Positions 1-9,752 of a stretch of 64,000 bases of DNA are shown here, piece by piece. The position numbers and the translations under genes are program-made. How positions within the stretch are numbered: position 1 is the first letter of the stretch; each line of letters begins with the position of its first letter. Origin of the DNA: Lumbricus terrestris (Eukaryota; Annelida; Clitellata; Crassiclitellata; Lumbricidae); NCBI GenBank assembly GCA_949752735.1, contig OX457037.1, forward strand, positions 70,153,829-70,217,828, given 5' to 3'. The notes under the pieces were generated by a model. The model was not told the DNA's origin, did not search any database, and saw only the letters and a list, made by a program, of their open reading frames with translations.

Positions 1-1166
1 CGGTTGTGTTCGACTGTCTCGAAAGCAATGGCATTGGCCATTCGAATACAATTTGGCGATCCTTATTGTACGCGGTTGTGAGAGATTTTGTAGTGATCTG
101 TCAGGGTTCGTTACCTTGGCATCAAACTCACAGTGTTCAACTTTCCGTTTCAGGGGTACGTGATAATACGGTCGGAGACGCCGCAGCTCCGTTGGTCTGC
201 GGAAGTGACACATTTGAGTAAAGGGTGAAATCCCCTGGTGAAGTACACGAAGGTTACGTTTGGTTACACGAATCGTCGGTGGTGATTTTGCAGGACTGGG
301 TTGGGCTCCTACCTGCAAGAGAAGCGAAGTGTTGTATTCACGATCCTGCCGTCTGGCCGATCGTTGGGAGTTCGTTGAGCGTAACGTGAAGGCTACGGGT
401 TTTCTGAGTGGAGAGTTGCTACTCCACGGGTGCGCATGAAACCGAAGTCGGTGAAATACGTTCTAAGTAATTGAAATCAGGGGCACCAAGTTCTTCGGGT
501 TTATAAGTTTGAAAGTGGATTTTTTTGCTCCCCTCGGGTAGAGGATCGTTTGTGGACTTAGCAAACTAGGAGCGTGGGAAGCAGAGTAAAACTTGAGAGT
601 AAAAACCAAGTTTGGAATCAGGGTTTTTACGTTGAGGTCCGTAAATACTGAGTGTAAGGGCGAACGGCGGCCGGTAGAATACACGACAATTAATAAGTCT
701 CTTCGGAGACGGGGTTACCCGTTACCTGTTCCACCAAGACCGCCAGGTCTTTTATTTTTTCTCAGTCACCGGAAAACCGGACAGCATCTACCACGACGCT
801 CTTCCGAGCGGCCGAGAAGACCAAGTCTCGGGGAAGGGCCGGTTGTTGACGTTGACAGTGAGCCGGGTGAGGCGAGCACCCGAGGCGGCCGCCACGTACT
901 TGGTACAAGGCGGTGGCGCATGTTACGTTGAGGGAATCAAGGTGACAGTTGTTGGTGACCGTTGGACGGGTGAGGCGAGCACCCAGGGCGCTCGCCGTGT
1001 ACTTGGTGCAAGGCCGTGGCGCGTGTGCCGTCGAGAAATACGTTTAGGCAAAAGTTGGGAGTTTTGGCCGCTGCCGTTCTCGATCACTCCCGAGCTTCAG
1101 CTTGACTCTGCCCTGTAGTGTGTTTGCAGCGTGGGTCATCTCTCCGGGTAATTCATCGGTGACAGG
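1..1166. other. GC-rich, CpG-rich region with no recognised gene
   Basis: This stretch is visibly richer in G, C and CpG than the rest of the window. Several short frames are open (6-221, 593-931, 843-1118), but none resembles a family I know. At about 863-935 and 966-1038 there is a degenerate direct repeat with a 103-bp period, built around GGTGAGGCGAGCACC and a later ACTTGGT motif. The sequence could be a CpG island, or the 5' region of a retroelement whose ORF follows at 1167. I cannot separate these. Confidence 0.4.
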
Positions 1167-1625
1167 ATGGTCAAAGGGTCGTGGCGTACTCTCGGGTTAG
1201 GCCCGTTGGAATGGCTGTGGTTCAGGGCGCTCTGGTCGCCGGTAACTGGAACATGCTCAGTAGTCCCCGTTGGTGGCAAAGGTTCGGTGGCTGCTAAGCG
1301 TAGCATGGTGCGTAAGGGTACAGAAAAGACGGGCTCGAAGACGAAAGCCGCAGCCGCGACGGGTGGCGCTCGGCGAGGCCGCTCTGCCGTTGGGACAATG
1401 GACCCTGAGTTGAGAGTCGGCCATCCTCTTACTCAGGACGTCGCCTATTCGGTGACCGCGGACGGGGCAGAGAGCGGGTCTGACGATACCGAGCTGCACA
1501 CCCGGTCGCAGGCGTCAGAGTCGGGGTCTTCTTCGACCGTCGACGACGGCAGTGAAGGCGCGCATGCCGCACACGGTGATTCGGGAGACTCAGGCAATCC
1601 TGGTAACCTGCCTCCCGGGTCCTGA
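1167..1625 (+). CDS. Unrecognised 152-aa frame, low-complexity acidic C-terminus
   Basis: This is an open frame of 152 codons in the GC-rich region. The N-terminal third is basic, with a Lys/Arg/Ala-rich stretch near residues 40-75. The C-terminal half is rich in Ser, Asp, Glu and Gly and looks disordered. I see no catalytic motif, zinc finger or membrane helix. It lies antisense to the ABCA gene and is followed after 14 bases by another frame (1640-2089). The pair could be the start of a retroelement ORF1, a host exon, or chance openness caused by high GC. Codon-level evidence is weak and no function is proposed. Confidence 0.2.
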   Translation: MVKGSWRTLGLGPLEWLWFRALWSPVTGTCSVVPVGGKGSVAAKRSMVRKGTEKTGSKTKAAAATGGARRGRSAVGTMDPELRVGHPLTQDVAYSVTADGAESGSDDTELHTRSQASESGSSSTVDDGSEGAHAAHGDSGDSGNPGNLPPGS

Positions 1626-1639
1626 GCAGCCGGAGGCTC

Positions 1640-2089
1640 TTGGTTTTGCAGGGGCCACCGAGAGAGACCGATTCGATCGGACAGAGGCGTTTGCCGGCGA
1701 GAGAGAAATGGAAGTGCCGCAAGCGTTGTCTGAGGAAGAGGGTCGAACGCCACAGAATCAGCCAACTCAGTCACAGTACGTATACGTCTACAATGTCTGC
1801 ATCGACAGCTGCTATTGACTGCTTCATTATCAAAAGAGGTATCAAAGAACATCTTCTAGCCCTCTGTAATTGTTGGTGCTTTGTATCGTTTCTTCTTCTT
1901 CTTGTGTTTGTAGCTGGAAGTGTTACACTGGCGATTGTTCACGACATCAATTTCATAAATCACATTATCCAGAAGATCGGAATAAAGAAGTCGCAATGGA
2001 AGAACATGAATGCTAACTGGGAGGCCTTTTATGACTACACTGAGAAGGCAAAATGTTGCCCATCATTGATGGATCAGAGGAAAATATGA
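1640..2089 (+). CDS. Unrecognised 149-aa frame with one predicted membrane helix
   Basis: An open frame of 149 codons. Residues about 20-40 are strongly basic. Residues about 80-101 form one clear hydrophobic helix rich in Leu, Val, Phe and Ser. A hydrophilic tail with Trp and a Cys pair follows. An internal Met at residue 52 would leave a short cytosolic stretch before the helix. Base composition changes within this frame from GC-rich to AT-rich, so it may join unrelated sequence. I do not recognise a family. It could be a single-pass membrane protein exon or a spurious frame. Confidence 0.2.
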   Translation: MVLQGPPRETDSIGQRRLPAREKWKCRKRCLRKRVERHRISQLSHSTYTSTMSASTAAIDCFIIKRGIKEHLLALCNCWCFVSFLLLLVFVAGSVTLAIVHDINFINHIIQKIGIKKSQWKNMNANWEAFYDYTEKAKCCPSLMDQRKI

Positions 2090-2806
2090 ACAGCATAGCT
2101 GTCTTTGTCACTGGAAATTCTCAGGAAAAACTCTTGGCAATCCTAAAAATGGAGATGGGTATACAAGTAAAAAGTAGTAGTTATCAAAAACTGATGTCAA
2201 TTTTCCACAGGAGCAATTACTCCTCTTCCCCAATGTGTGGGCGTCCAAAAATCTCATTCCACTCTTATACTCAAGTCACTGCCAAAAACTCTAACAGCGA
2301 ATCTACTTCAAAGTTCCATCCCTTAACCGACAGTAGCCTACTCCCAACCCAAATATCTTTTGCGAACTCTTCACCAAACCGCTAAAAGTATGATAGTTCT
2401 TCACATTTTTATCGACATAAATAAATGCATAGTGTTCGCTGTCCTTAAATGGTTTTCAGCAGATTGAGCTGGATAGACATAGGTGTGGTTATTTTATACA
2501 CTCTCCCTTTAAATACAAGAAATAGAAAGTTTTTACATCTTCATTCCATAAATTCCATTTTTAGAATGCCATTTTTCGAAGTATCATAATTAAAAATATA
2601 ATGAATATTCGTTATCAGTGATATATCTAGCTGCGACAGAGTAAAATAATGGCTTTTTATACTACATTGTAACAAAGAGCGTAAATTAATGGAAGAAAAC
2701 CTACATTTCTGCAATAAAAGCTGAAGACAGGATAACTAGTGTCCTAATTATTGTGGAACCAAGGGACAAACTTCATATTAATGTCTCGCCTACAGAAGGC
2801 CTAGGT
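2090..2806. other. No recognisable feature
   Basis: AT-rich sequence with short frames only (for example 2053-2385 on the plus strand). I see no repeat structure, RNA gene or known protein similarity here. It probably belongs to an intron of the minus-strand ABCA gene. Confidence 0.4.
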
Positions 2807-2814
2807 CACACACA

Positions 2815-2845
<31 letters not shown>

Positions 2846-2866
2846 GCGCACGCACGCACGCACACA
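2807..2866. repeat. (CA)n/(CG)n/(CGCA)n microsatellite
   Basis: An alternating purine-pyrimidine run of about 60 bp passes from CA repeats to CG repeats and then CGCA repeats. Pure alternating CG and CA tracts of this kind are classic Z-DNA-prone sequence. Confidence 0.95.
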
Positions 2867-2984
2867 TTGCAGACATTGTTCTCTTCATAATCACGAGGTC
2901 TTAAAGAAGACTGTATCAGAGAGTTTGAATGTCCTGGCTACCACGTAAAACTGGATTCGGAAAAATTCACCATGACACAATAAT

Positions 2985-3156
2985 TAGGGCTGCCAACTCC
3001 TGATTTTGCCATTCCGGGACTCCCGCAGTCGCTAGCTATGACATTTCATACCAATTTACACTGTCCACATAATACTGAACAGCCACAAAGTCGGGGAAAT
3101 CAGCACGTTATCTCTCAAAAAGCATTCTGGTGAATCCGGCACGGTTGGCAGCCCTA
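2985..3156. mobile_element. Short hAT-like MITE (TIR TAGGGCTGCCAAC)
   Basis: The ends are inverted repeats, TAGGGCTGCCAAC at the left and GTTGGCAGCCCTA at the right, enclosing 172 bp. The same termini and internal ATTTTGCCATTCCGGGAC recur in the larger element at 37253-38113, which has an 8-bp target duplication. I see no clean duplication around this copy, so it may be old. It is non-coding. Confidence 0.75.
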
Positions 3157-3319
3157 GCCATAGGGATTTACAGTAGACTGCATAGGACACACTATGCTAC
3201 TGAACCCATATATCTGCCTCCAGCCTATGTCGCTTTCTTCTGACATATAGGCTAGGTTAATTGACATTTTACCGGGCAACTTCGCTTTTCTGTCTGTCTC
3301 CATAGCTTCCAATATCTAA

Positions 3320-3715
3320 TAATAATACATACATGTACATACTTAGTACTTAGTCCCTCCCGTGCAGAACTGCACATCGGGCAACGCAGCCTCTCCAATC
3401 CTCCCGGTCCATCGCCATCCGAACAGCATACTCCGCCGTCATCTCCAAGCACTTCAGAACAGTTCCCATCCAGTTCTTTATTGGTCTTCCTCTTCCACGC
3501 TTCCTCTCTGGAGTCCAGTTCATCACCTGATTGGCTCTTCTGTCGCTGCTCATTCGTGCCACGTGTCCTATCCAGTTCAGTCTTTTCTTTCTGATGATGT
3601 TCTCCAGTTTATCCAGCTTTGTTCTTTCTCTGATGATTTCATTTCTGATCTTGTCCTTCCAGGAGACGTGCAGAATTCTTCTTTGCCACCTGTGATGTTC
3701 CGCCTCTAGTTTTTC
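3320..3715 (-). mobile_element. Non-LTR retrotransposon (RTE-like) 3' end, truncated
   Basis: On the minus strand the frame encodes the C-terminus of a LINE polyprotein downstream of the reverse transcriptase. It has a basic stretch ending in RLNWIGHVARM, then a GRGRP-type Arg/Gly motif near the middle, and a DREDWR motif shortly before the stop at about 3350. This arrangement is typical of the tail of RTE-like elements and matches the tail of the larger fragment at 33850-34699. The catalytic domain is absent. It lies in an intron of the ABCA gene, in the same orientation. Confidence 0.75.
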
Positions 3716-3758
3716 TTATTTGCCACCGTCATTGGCCACGTCTCAGCTCCATATAGCA

Positions 3759-3762
<4 letters not shown>

Positions 3763-3794
<32 letters not shown>
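3763..3794. repeat. (AT)n microsatellite
   Basis: An uninterrupted AT dinucleotide run of about 30 bp. Confidence 0.95.
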
Positions 3795-3799
<5 letters not shown>

Positions 3800-3975
3800 C
3801 ACTATTCTCGCCTCTGATATATCAGACCATTTTACCAATCTTAGTTAAGTTTGACCTCCAACACTCCTTGCTTGGTAATTTTTCGTTTTGGGAATCTAGG
3901 AACTTTAGTGATTAATGAGGTTCGAATTGTAACGTAAATGCAGCAATAGCTGGCAATGTATTCAAGTGATTGTAC

Positions 3976-4226
3976 CTTGAACTTGTTTTCCTTCTCCAAC
4001 ACAATTTCCTGACAGATCGTTGGAGCAATGATGATGAAGCTGAGCAGAATGACCAAAGGAAAGACGATATTTACTAGAAAATCCTCTATTCTGAATGATG
4101 GATATGGATATTGCTTCAGCAGAGTTGTTACGTTCATCGTCGTTGGGTCGAAACTACGGTTCACTTCGGCGATTAGACTCAAGTCAACAGCCTTCTGAAT
4201 CGCCAGAAAACCTTTGCGTTCATAAT
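3976..4226 (-). CDS. ABCA-family transporter, exon with end of first extracellular loop and TM2
   Basis: This 251-bp minus-strand exon encodes about 84 residues of an ABCA-type lipid transporter. The reading starts DYERKGFLAIQKAVD, followed by a PYPSF stretch, a long hydrophobic helix (VFPLVILLSFIIIAPTI) and then QEIVLEKENKFK. In ABCA3-like proteins the same order is seen: GF(L/V)A(V/I)Q, FPYPPF, second transmembrane helix, then the VQEKERRLKE region. The acceptor is TTTCGTTGTAG before ATTATGAA and the donor is AAG before GTACAA. The exon starts with two bases of a split codon, which fits the one-base overhang of the exon at 10669-10911 and makes a GAT (Asp). It ends in phase 0. The next exon, expected to begin near the conserved MMGL motif, is not in the window. 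Paralogue identity within ABCA is not resolved. Confidence 0.85.
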
Positions 4227-4294
4227 CTACAACGAAATCCGTTTGTTGAGTTGCCATCATAAAATGCAGGTAGCAATATTATCATTTTGATCAC

Positions 4295-4441
4295 CATAGG
4301 CGCAACCACCCTATGGGACCCACGGGACGCGTCCCCCCAACTTTTGAGTGATCCCATTGACTTTATCATTATGGTCCCCCCAACTTTTAGGACGTGATTC
4401 ATTTGGTCCCTCCCAACTTTTAGGACGTGATTGCGCCTATG
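4295..4441. mobile_element. hAT-type MITE, 147 bp
   Basis: The termini are CATAGGCGCAA and TTGCGCCTATG. A perfect 8-bp target duplication, TTGATCAC, flanks it (4287-4294 and 4442-4449). An internal CCCCCAACTTTTAGGACGTG-type unit repeats. The element sits only about 70 bp from the acceptor of the ABCA exon at 4226, on its 5' (intron) side. Confidence 0.85.
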
Positions 4442-4504
4442 TTGATCACTATAAAGGCTGATACAGCTATTATTACCAACAGTACAACCGCTATACTAAA
4501 GCTG

Positions 4505-4587
4505 CCGTCTGCCGCTCCTGCTACTGCTGCTGCTGCTGCTGCCGCTGCTGCCGTTGCCGCTGCCGCTGCTGCTACTACTACTACTAT

Positions 4588-4624
<37 letters not shown>

Positions 4625-4629
4625 ATACT
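4505..4629. repeat. (CTG/TAC)n trinucleotide array, left segment
   Basis: CTG, CCG and TAC units form an imperfect trinucleotide array. It is the left part of an array that continues at 5946-6113 and 7133-7210 and is split by two inserted elements. Open frames here (poly-Ala, poly-Ser, poly-Val) are produced by the repeat. Confidence 0.85.
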
Positions 4630-5945
4630 CAGTAGCGTAGCTACCAAGTGTGCAGTGTGTGCAAAGCGCACGGGCCCACGACCTGCAGGGGCCCACACGA
4701 ATTGTTCAATTATTAATCTAACCTGTTATTCGCAATTCACATTATTTTGTGAAAGGTGTAATTTTTGTGAATACGCTTGCATTACTTCGTTACACTAACT
4801 GACACCTGCAAATCGCCGTGCTGTTGGCAGGCAAAGCCATACTGTACTCCTTTTAACTTGTGTTTTCGTCATGACGTTAGTTGTATCATATAGTGTGTGT
4901 GTGCGTGCGTGCGTGCGTGTGTGTGTGTGTGTGTGTGTGAACAATAATAAAGAATAGGTCTAATACGGTTTTAAGTTGAGAACATGAAATGAACAATACC
5001 GTCATAAGATGTTCATTCGCTTTCCTGTGCAAAGGGTAGGCTAAGGGCGTACCTATGCTATCTATAGGACTATATCGGTGTGATCTGTCACGTTCGTGTA
5101 TTTTAATTAAACGGGACGTCGCAGGAACCTCATGCAGGCATACTCTTGTATTCCGGTCATTTGCTGGATAATTTCTTGGTACCGGTAACGGTAGTGGCCT
5201 AATATCTCCCTCATCCAGTAGGCCTAATGATAATTTCAGGTTTGCGGTGGTTCAATTCTAGATGATCTTTCTTAGGGTCACATAGTTAAGTCTTCTCTTC
5301 ACCTTTTCACAGCCAACTGCACTTGGATCATGGTCTGATCCCAGTTATTTTTTTACAAACATACTCATACTCCTCTCAACTCCTCTCAGCTCTCACCCCA
5401 AAAATCACGGATTCACCAAACTGAGTACGTGCGGATCATGCAGATCTTAGGGAATCACATATTTGACCTATTTTTGCAATTGTATGGAATATTGCAAAAA
5501 CTTATTTTTAGGTACTATGAAAAGTTGGTGGTGTTTTTGGTGTGCAAATTGCAATCATAGACTAGAAATGATTGACATTATTGATGAACATAATGCCAGA
5601 GAAACTCTATGATGCCATGGCACTGTTTTAGTAGGCCTACTAATAACAGGCCATTATAAGCGCATAAGTCTGCAATGTGATAGATTACATATTCGACTGA
5701 GAAATCACCGCAGTATAACAATTTAATTTCTTTTTCTCATTCGTGCAGCATTTGTGTTTATTATGTGAGTGAGTTGTAAGCTTATTGCACGTATTACGCC
5801 TAAAAAGTTGATAGCAAATGCCATTATTTGGTTAGTTTTGGTGATCTTGATTGCGAGAACACAAAGATACCGGCATTATAAGGTCAAACAGAGGTCCACA
5901 CGGGACCTCTGCACATGGGCCCATGAAAAGCTAGCTACGCCACTG
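4630..5945. mobile_element. hAT-type non-autonomous element inside a trinucleotide array
   Basis: The left end is CAGTAGCGTAGCTACC and the right end is GCTAGCTACGCCACTG, an inverted pair of the CAGTGGCGTAGC type widespread in hAT elements. Subterminal GGGCCCAC/GGGCCCAT sequences are also paired near both ends. TAC/CTG repeats abut both sides. A target duplication cannot be judged inside a repeat. No transposase frame is visible in the 1.3 kb. A TG/CG microsatellite lies at 4891-4939. Confidence 0.7.
4891..4939. repeat. (TG)n with TGCG units
   Basis: A GT/CGTG dinucleotide-type run of about 49 bp within the hAT-type element at 4630-5945. Confidence 0.9.
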
Positions 5946-6113
<168 letters not shown>

Positions 6114-7131
6114 GGGTGAGTGGGGGCAAGTTGACGGCCGGGGCAAGATAATTGTTGCGCTATAAAATTATAGTGCGTGGCAGGAAACCAGTCTAACAAG
6201 ATCTGGAATAAAGAACAAAACAAGCTCGTCCTTTTGGGGAATTGCGACAACGTGCTAAGATGCTTCGATTGCTGTTTTTTTCTTGAAATTAACGTTTCCT
6301 ATCAACCTCTTAACACATTTCGTTGTTATAAAATAACGTTTATCTTAATCCCCATGAATGCCAAAAAATTGAGACATAGGTCGTTTTGTTAAGCATTTAT
6401 TTTGAGTCGTTACTGATGTATTTTGTGTTTCCGAATCACCAGCATACAAATCATAGCTCCCGGGTTTTGTTTAGTGCCTCTGTGGGGGCAAGATGGCGGG
6501 GGCAAGTTGGCGGAACGCGACCAGTGCCAAACCTGGTGACATGAAGCGTGTTCAGCCTATAAAAGACGTGGAAGCTTTATTTGCGACTTTTGTTGAGACT
6601 TCTAATAGCAAAAGACATTGCAATTTTTAGATATTGGCATTTTATTCAAGACATTTCTCTATCGTCTTTATCAAGACTGAATTTCTTAACCAACACAAAT
6701 TTATATAGTTTGAGACTTTTGCTGATAACCGAGAACACTACAGTGTTGTATACCTTGCTAATTTACTTATATAATTTTTTATTACATCTTTGTTAATGCT
6801 GAAGGTTTTAAAACTAAAATAGCCACAATCCCAAGCTTGGGACCACCAACTTCCATCATTGAAAATAGAAAAATTGTATGTATAGATTGTCAACCAACTT
6901 GCCCCAAGCAGGCAACCAACTTGCCCCAGCACAGGGGCAAGTTGGTTGACTTTTATAAAAATTTTAAGGTCATTTTTAGCAAACTTAGAATATTTTGTTA
7001 TGCCTGATTTTGTGCTATAATGTAGGTGTTATCAATCAATACGTTGTGGAAAAACCCAACTTTGTTGGCATCAAAGAAGATGATCAGGGGCCAAAAAACC
7101 CTGAACCCTGTCAACTTGCCCCCCACTTACC

Positions 7132-7132
<1 letters not shown>
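6114..7132. mobile_element. Non-autonomous DNA transposon with GGGGCAAGTTG termini
   Basis: The left end GGGTGAGTGGGGGCAAGTTG and the right end CAACTTGCCCCCCACTTACCC form imperfect inverted repeats of about 24 bp. Additional GGGGCAAGTTGG copies lie near 6485-6520 and, inverted, near 6893-6950. The element sits in the TAC array, so either a TA duplication or an 8-bp duplication would be hidden. The superfamily is therefore undecided. No transposase is recognised in the 1019 bp. Confidence 0.75.

Positions 7133-7210
<78 letters not shown>
7133..7210. repeat. (TAC/TGC)n trinucleotide array, right segment
   Basis: TAC and TGC units continue the array seen at 4505-4629 and 5946-6113. Confidence 0.95.
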
Positions 7211-7219
7211 AGCTAGTGC

Positions 7220-7640
7220 TTCTGACGCTGTAACTACTTTTTTTAAAAATTTATGTATACACTCTATAAGTGCAGATTTATGTATCCATATCAGCAAGAG
7301 GGCTTCAAACTATCTACGAAAGTGTGAGCCACCAGGCTATTATAAAGAAGGATAACTAGGCAGAGGACTTGCAACCCACCCGAATAAAGAAAATTCTTGC
7401 AACAGAAACAATGCAACAATCGCAATCAGACAGCGCTGAACCCTTTTGATTGTGGTTCCCGCCATATGGAATGGCCTACCATTAGCCTTGCGTTTGATGC
7501 CAATGCTAGACTCGCGGATTTTTATAAGTCGCTCAAATCCTGCTTTCTTAGCTGTGACTGGGCTTGGAGCGCCTCTGTGTAGGTCTCTAAAAAGGCGCTA
7601 TATAAATTCTCGAAATGCATGAGTGAATGAACAAAATTTA
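7220..7640 (+). mobile_element. L2/CR1-like LINE 3' end, degraded
   Basis: At about 7455-7582 the plus frame reads through the C-terminal WNGLPLAL-like region (frame-shifted), then DFYKSLKSCFLS and a stop. The 3' tail GAGGCGCTATATAAATTCTC-like sequence and a GAATGA-type repeat follow. The same tail is found at 17520-17577 and, in another version, at the end of the LINE ending at 14702. No catalytic domain remains. Confidence 0.65.
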
Positions 7641-7674
7641 ATGCAGTCGCCATATAGACGTTATGAAATAAAAC

Positions 7675-8122
7675 CATAGATGTAAAAAACGATGGAAACG
7701 GAATAAAAAACGGAAACACGTGGTTTTTTCGAAAAAAACTAAACGACAAAAAAACGATAAAAAACGGAAACGGTAAATAATTTGACTTTACTACATCTAA
7801 AACCGCATTTTAACCTTGAAAACATTGATTAGGAACCTACTACACGCAGGCTATCTCGGAAATGATGATGCTAAATGAATTAAATAATGACTTTAGTTGG
7901 CTGAATCCTTGAGAGTTGGCGGAAAACATAAGGAATATCAGAAAAATTAAAATTAAGGAAAATAATAACAGAAAGTAAATGAATCAATAAAGTTAAAGAA
8001 AAAATAAAAAAACGACAAAAGAACGATGGGAAAAAAACCGGAAAAAACGAGGTTTTTCGGGAGAGAAAAAACCGACGTTTTCGGGAGAGAAAAAAACCGG
8101 GAAAAACTTTTTTACAACTATG
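7675..8122. mobile_element. hAT-type MITE rich in AAAAACG repeats
   Basis: The ends CATAGATGTAAAAAA and TTTTTTACAACTATG are inverted, and a perfect 8-bp duplication AATAAAAC flanks them (7667-7674, 8123-8130). Both arms hold many copies of AAAAACGR and of CGGGAGAGAAAAAAC, so the subterminal regions are purine-rich. It is non-coding and is inserted just beyond the LINE tail at 7220-7640. Confidence 0.85.
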
Positions 8123-8439
8123 AATAAAACAATCAAGGATGATTGATATCCTAAGGTTATACAATTTAAGTCAAATCGCAGTGAGTATGGAAGACAGGTA
8201 AGGAATTGTTTCTAAAATATTTTAATGTGACAATAATTGCGAGAGGGATGCATGTTCTCGCATTGGCTTTTTGTCCTCGCTGTGAACTGGTTCATGGCGA
8301 GAGTGGCGAGGGATGCCGATATCGGTATTAAATGGGTGAATGGTGACTGTTTGGCGAGCCTGCATTTTACAGATGATATCGACCTGTTGGACAATAAATA
8401 ATAATACGGCAATTAAGATCTTATGTTCAAAACTCATAC

Positions 8440-8880
8440 AGAGACGGCGAAGGTGGAGCTCTATCAGTCCAGAAGAATAAGAATATTGAAGGTCGGAAAT
8501 GGAACGGCGATGACAAGATTAGTTGTATTAGGCCCTTTATTTAATAGAGGTCAGAGAGGTGCAGATGGCGGCGTCAGGTGCTGGTCTTACGCTGAGATCC
8601 AGTGTGAAAGGAGATCTGTATGTGCGAAGGACGAAGACACGCTTCGGGGAGCGTGCTTTTTCAACCGCTGGTCCCCGCTGCTGGAACAGTCTGCCTACCA
8701 CAGTTCGTTCTGCCAACTCTGTTGGTGCTTTCAAAACTCGTCTGAAGACATATTTGTTTTCTAAGGCGTACCTTTGACTGAATATATTGCGTTTGTGTTT
8801 GTAGAGGCGCCTTTGTAACGGCATGTGCTGTGTTACGGCGCCATAGAAATTGTCGTCATTATTATTATTATAATTATTTA
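8440..8880 (+). mobile_element. L2/CR1-like LINE 3' end with terminal C-domain
   Basis: The frame 8559-8777 encodes the last 72 residues of a LINE polyprotein: RRTKTRFGERAFSTAGPRCW, then NSLPTTVRSA, then FKTRLKTYLFS and a stop. It is followed by a 3' tail ending GGCGCCATAGAAATTGTCGT and an ATT repeat. The same tail occurs at 36000-36075, so the family has at least two copies here. The 5' part is missing (dead-on-arrival copy). Confidence 0.8.
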
Positions 8881-9302
8881 TTATGCTATGGATACTTTAC
8901 GTGCGCTACTTTGGTAGCGTAATAGCAGTAGACGGCGGCGGAAACAGGAAAATAAAAAACCTAAAGCTTCTGTAGGGGAAAGGCAAATGCTGTATTTTTC
9001 AACTTTACTAAGACCTTGAAAAAATACGAAAGTAGTATGAGGACAAAGATCTACCTCTATATTTTGTACAATGCAATAAAACACAGGAAAGACCGCGGAA
9101 AAACTGATCGGAAACCATCACAGACGACATGAGATTCCAACAAAAGCTGTGGGAAGACGCAGAGCAACTGGCGTTAGATGGAGACGAGAGGAGTAGATGC
9201 GTTGACCGATATGCAGGCCTGCACGGGAATGACGAAGTACTACATAAAATCTTCCTATTATAGGATGACACTTAATGCTCTTCAAAGCTCTGTAATGCTC
9301 TG
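8881..9302. other. No firm feature; possible LINE scrap
   Basis: Frames are short. Around 9110-9260 one plus frame reads KLWEDAEQLALDGDERSR, which faintly resembles the tail of RTE-type LINE proteins, but it is too short to claim. Otherwise I see nothing. Confidence 0.3.
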
Positions 9303-9752
9303 TGTAAAGGTTTCCGATTACCCCCTCCTAAACATTACACCCCTGCAAACTGTATTTTGCATCAATCATCCCATTTATTGCACTCAAAATATCAGAAAAA
9401 TTATCTAGCTTCTTGTTTTTTTAAAAGGTTTTCATCCGTCATCCCACTTCATGGTTTGTTATCAATATTTTCATCTGTAACTAAAATACTAATCGCCGCT
9501 GAAGTTACAATGGAAAAATGGCTTCGAGGCTTTTTTTCGATCAAAAAATTGACAACATACCACGAAGTGGGATGACGGATGAAATTCTTCAGACCAAAAC
9601 AAGAAGCGGGATGATTTTTCTGATTTTCTTAGTGCAATAAATGCGGTGATTGATGCAAATCTAGTTTCCGGGGGTAATCTGAAACCGGTTTCAAGTTACC
9701 GGGGGGAGGGGTAATGTTTAGGAGGGGTAATTTGAAACCTTTACACCGGTGT
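9303..9752. mobile_element. Palindromic foldback MITE, family W copy 1
   Basis: The element is nearly a full-length palindrome of about 450 bp. The left half runs GTGTAAAGGTTTCCGATTAC, then GCATCAATCATC, TCATCCCACTTCATGG and TTATCAATATTTTCATC. The right half gives the same blocks in inverse order and orientation, ending in ACCTTTACACCGG-type sequence. The arms are about 190 bp. It abuts copy 2 through the palindrome CTTTACACCGGTGTAAAG. It is non-coding. Confidence 0.75.

Noticed and set aside
3252..3709. Plus-strand frame 3362-3709 as a gene
   Set aside because: It is the antisense of the RTE-like LINE tail on the minus strand, which has clear family motifs.
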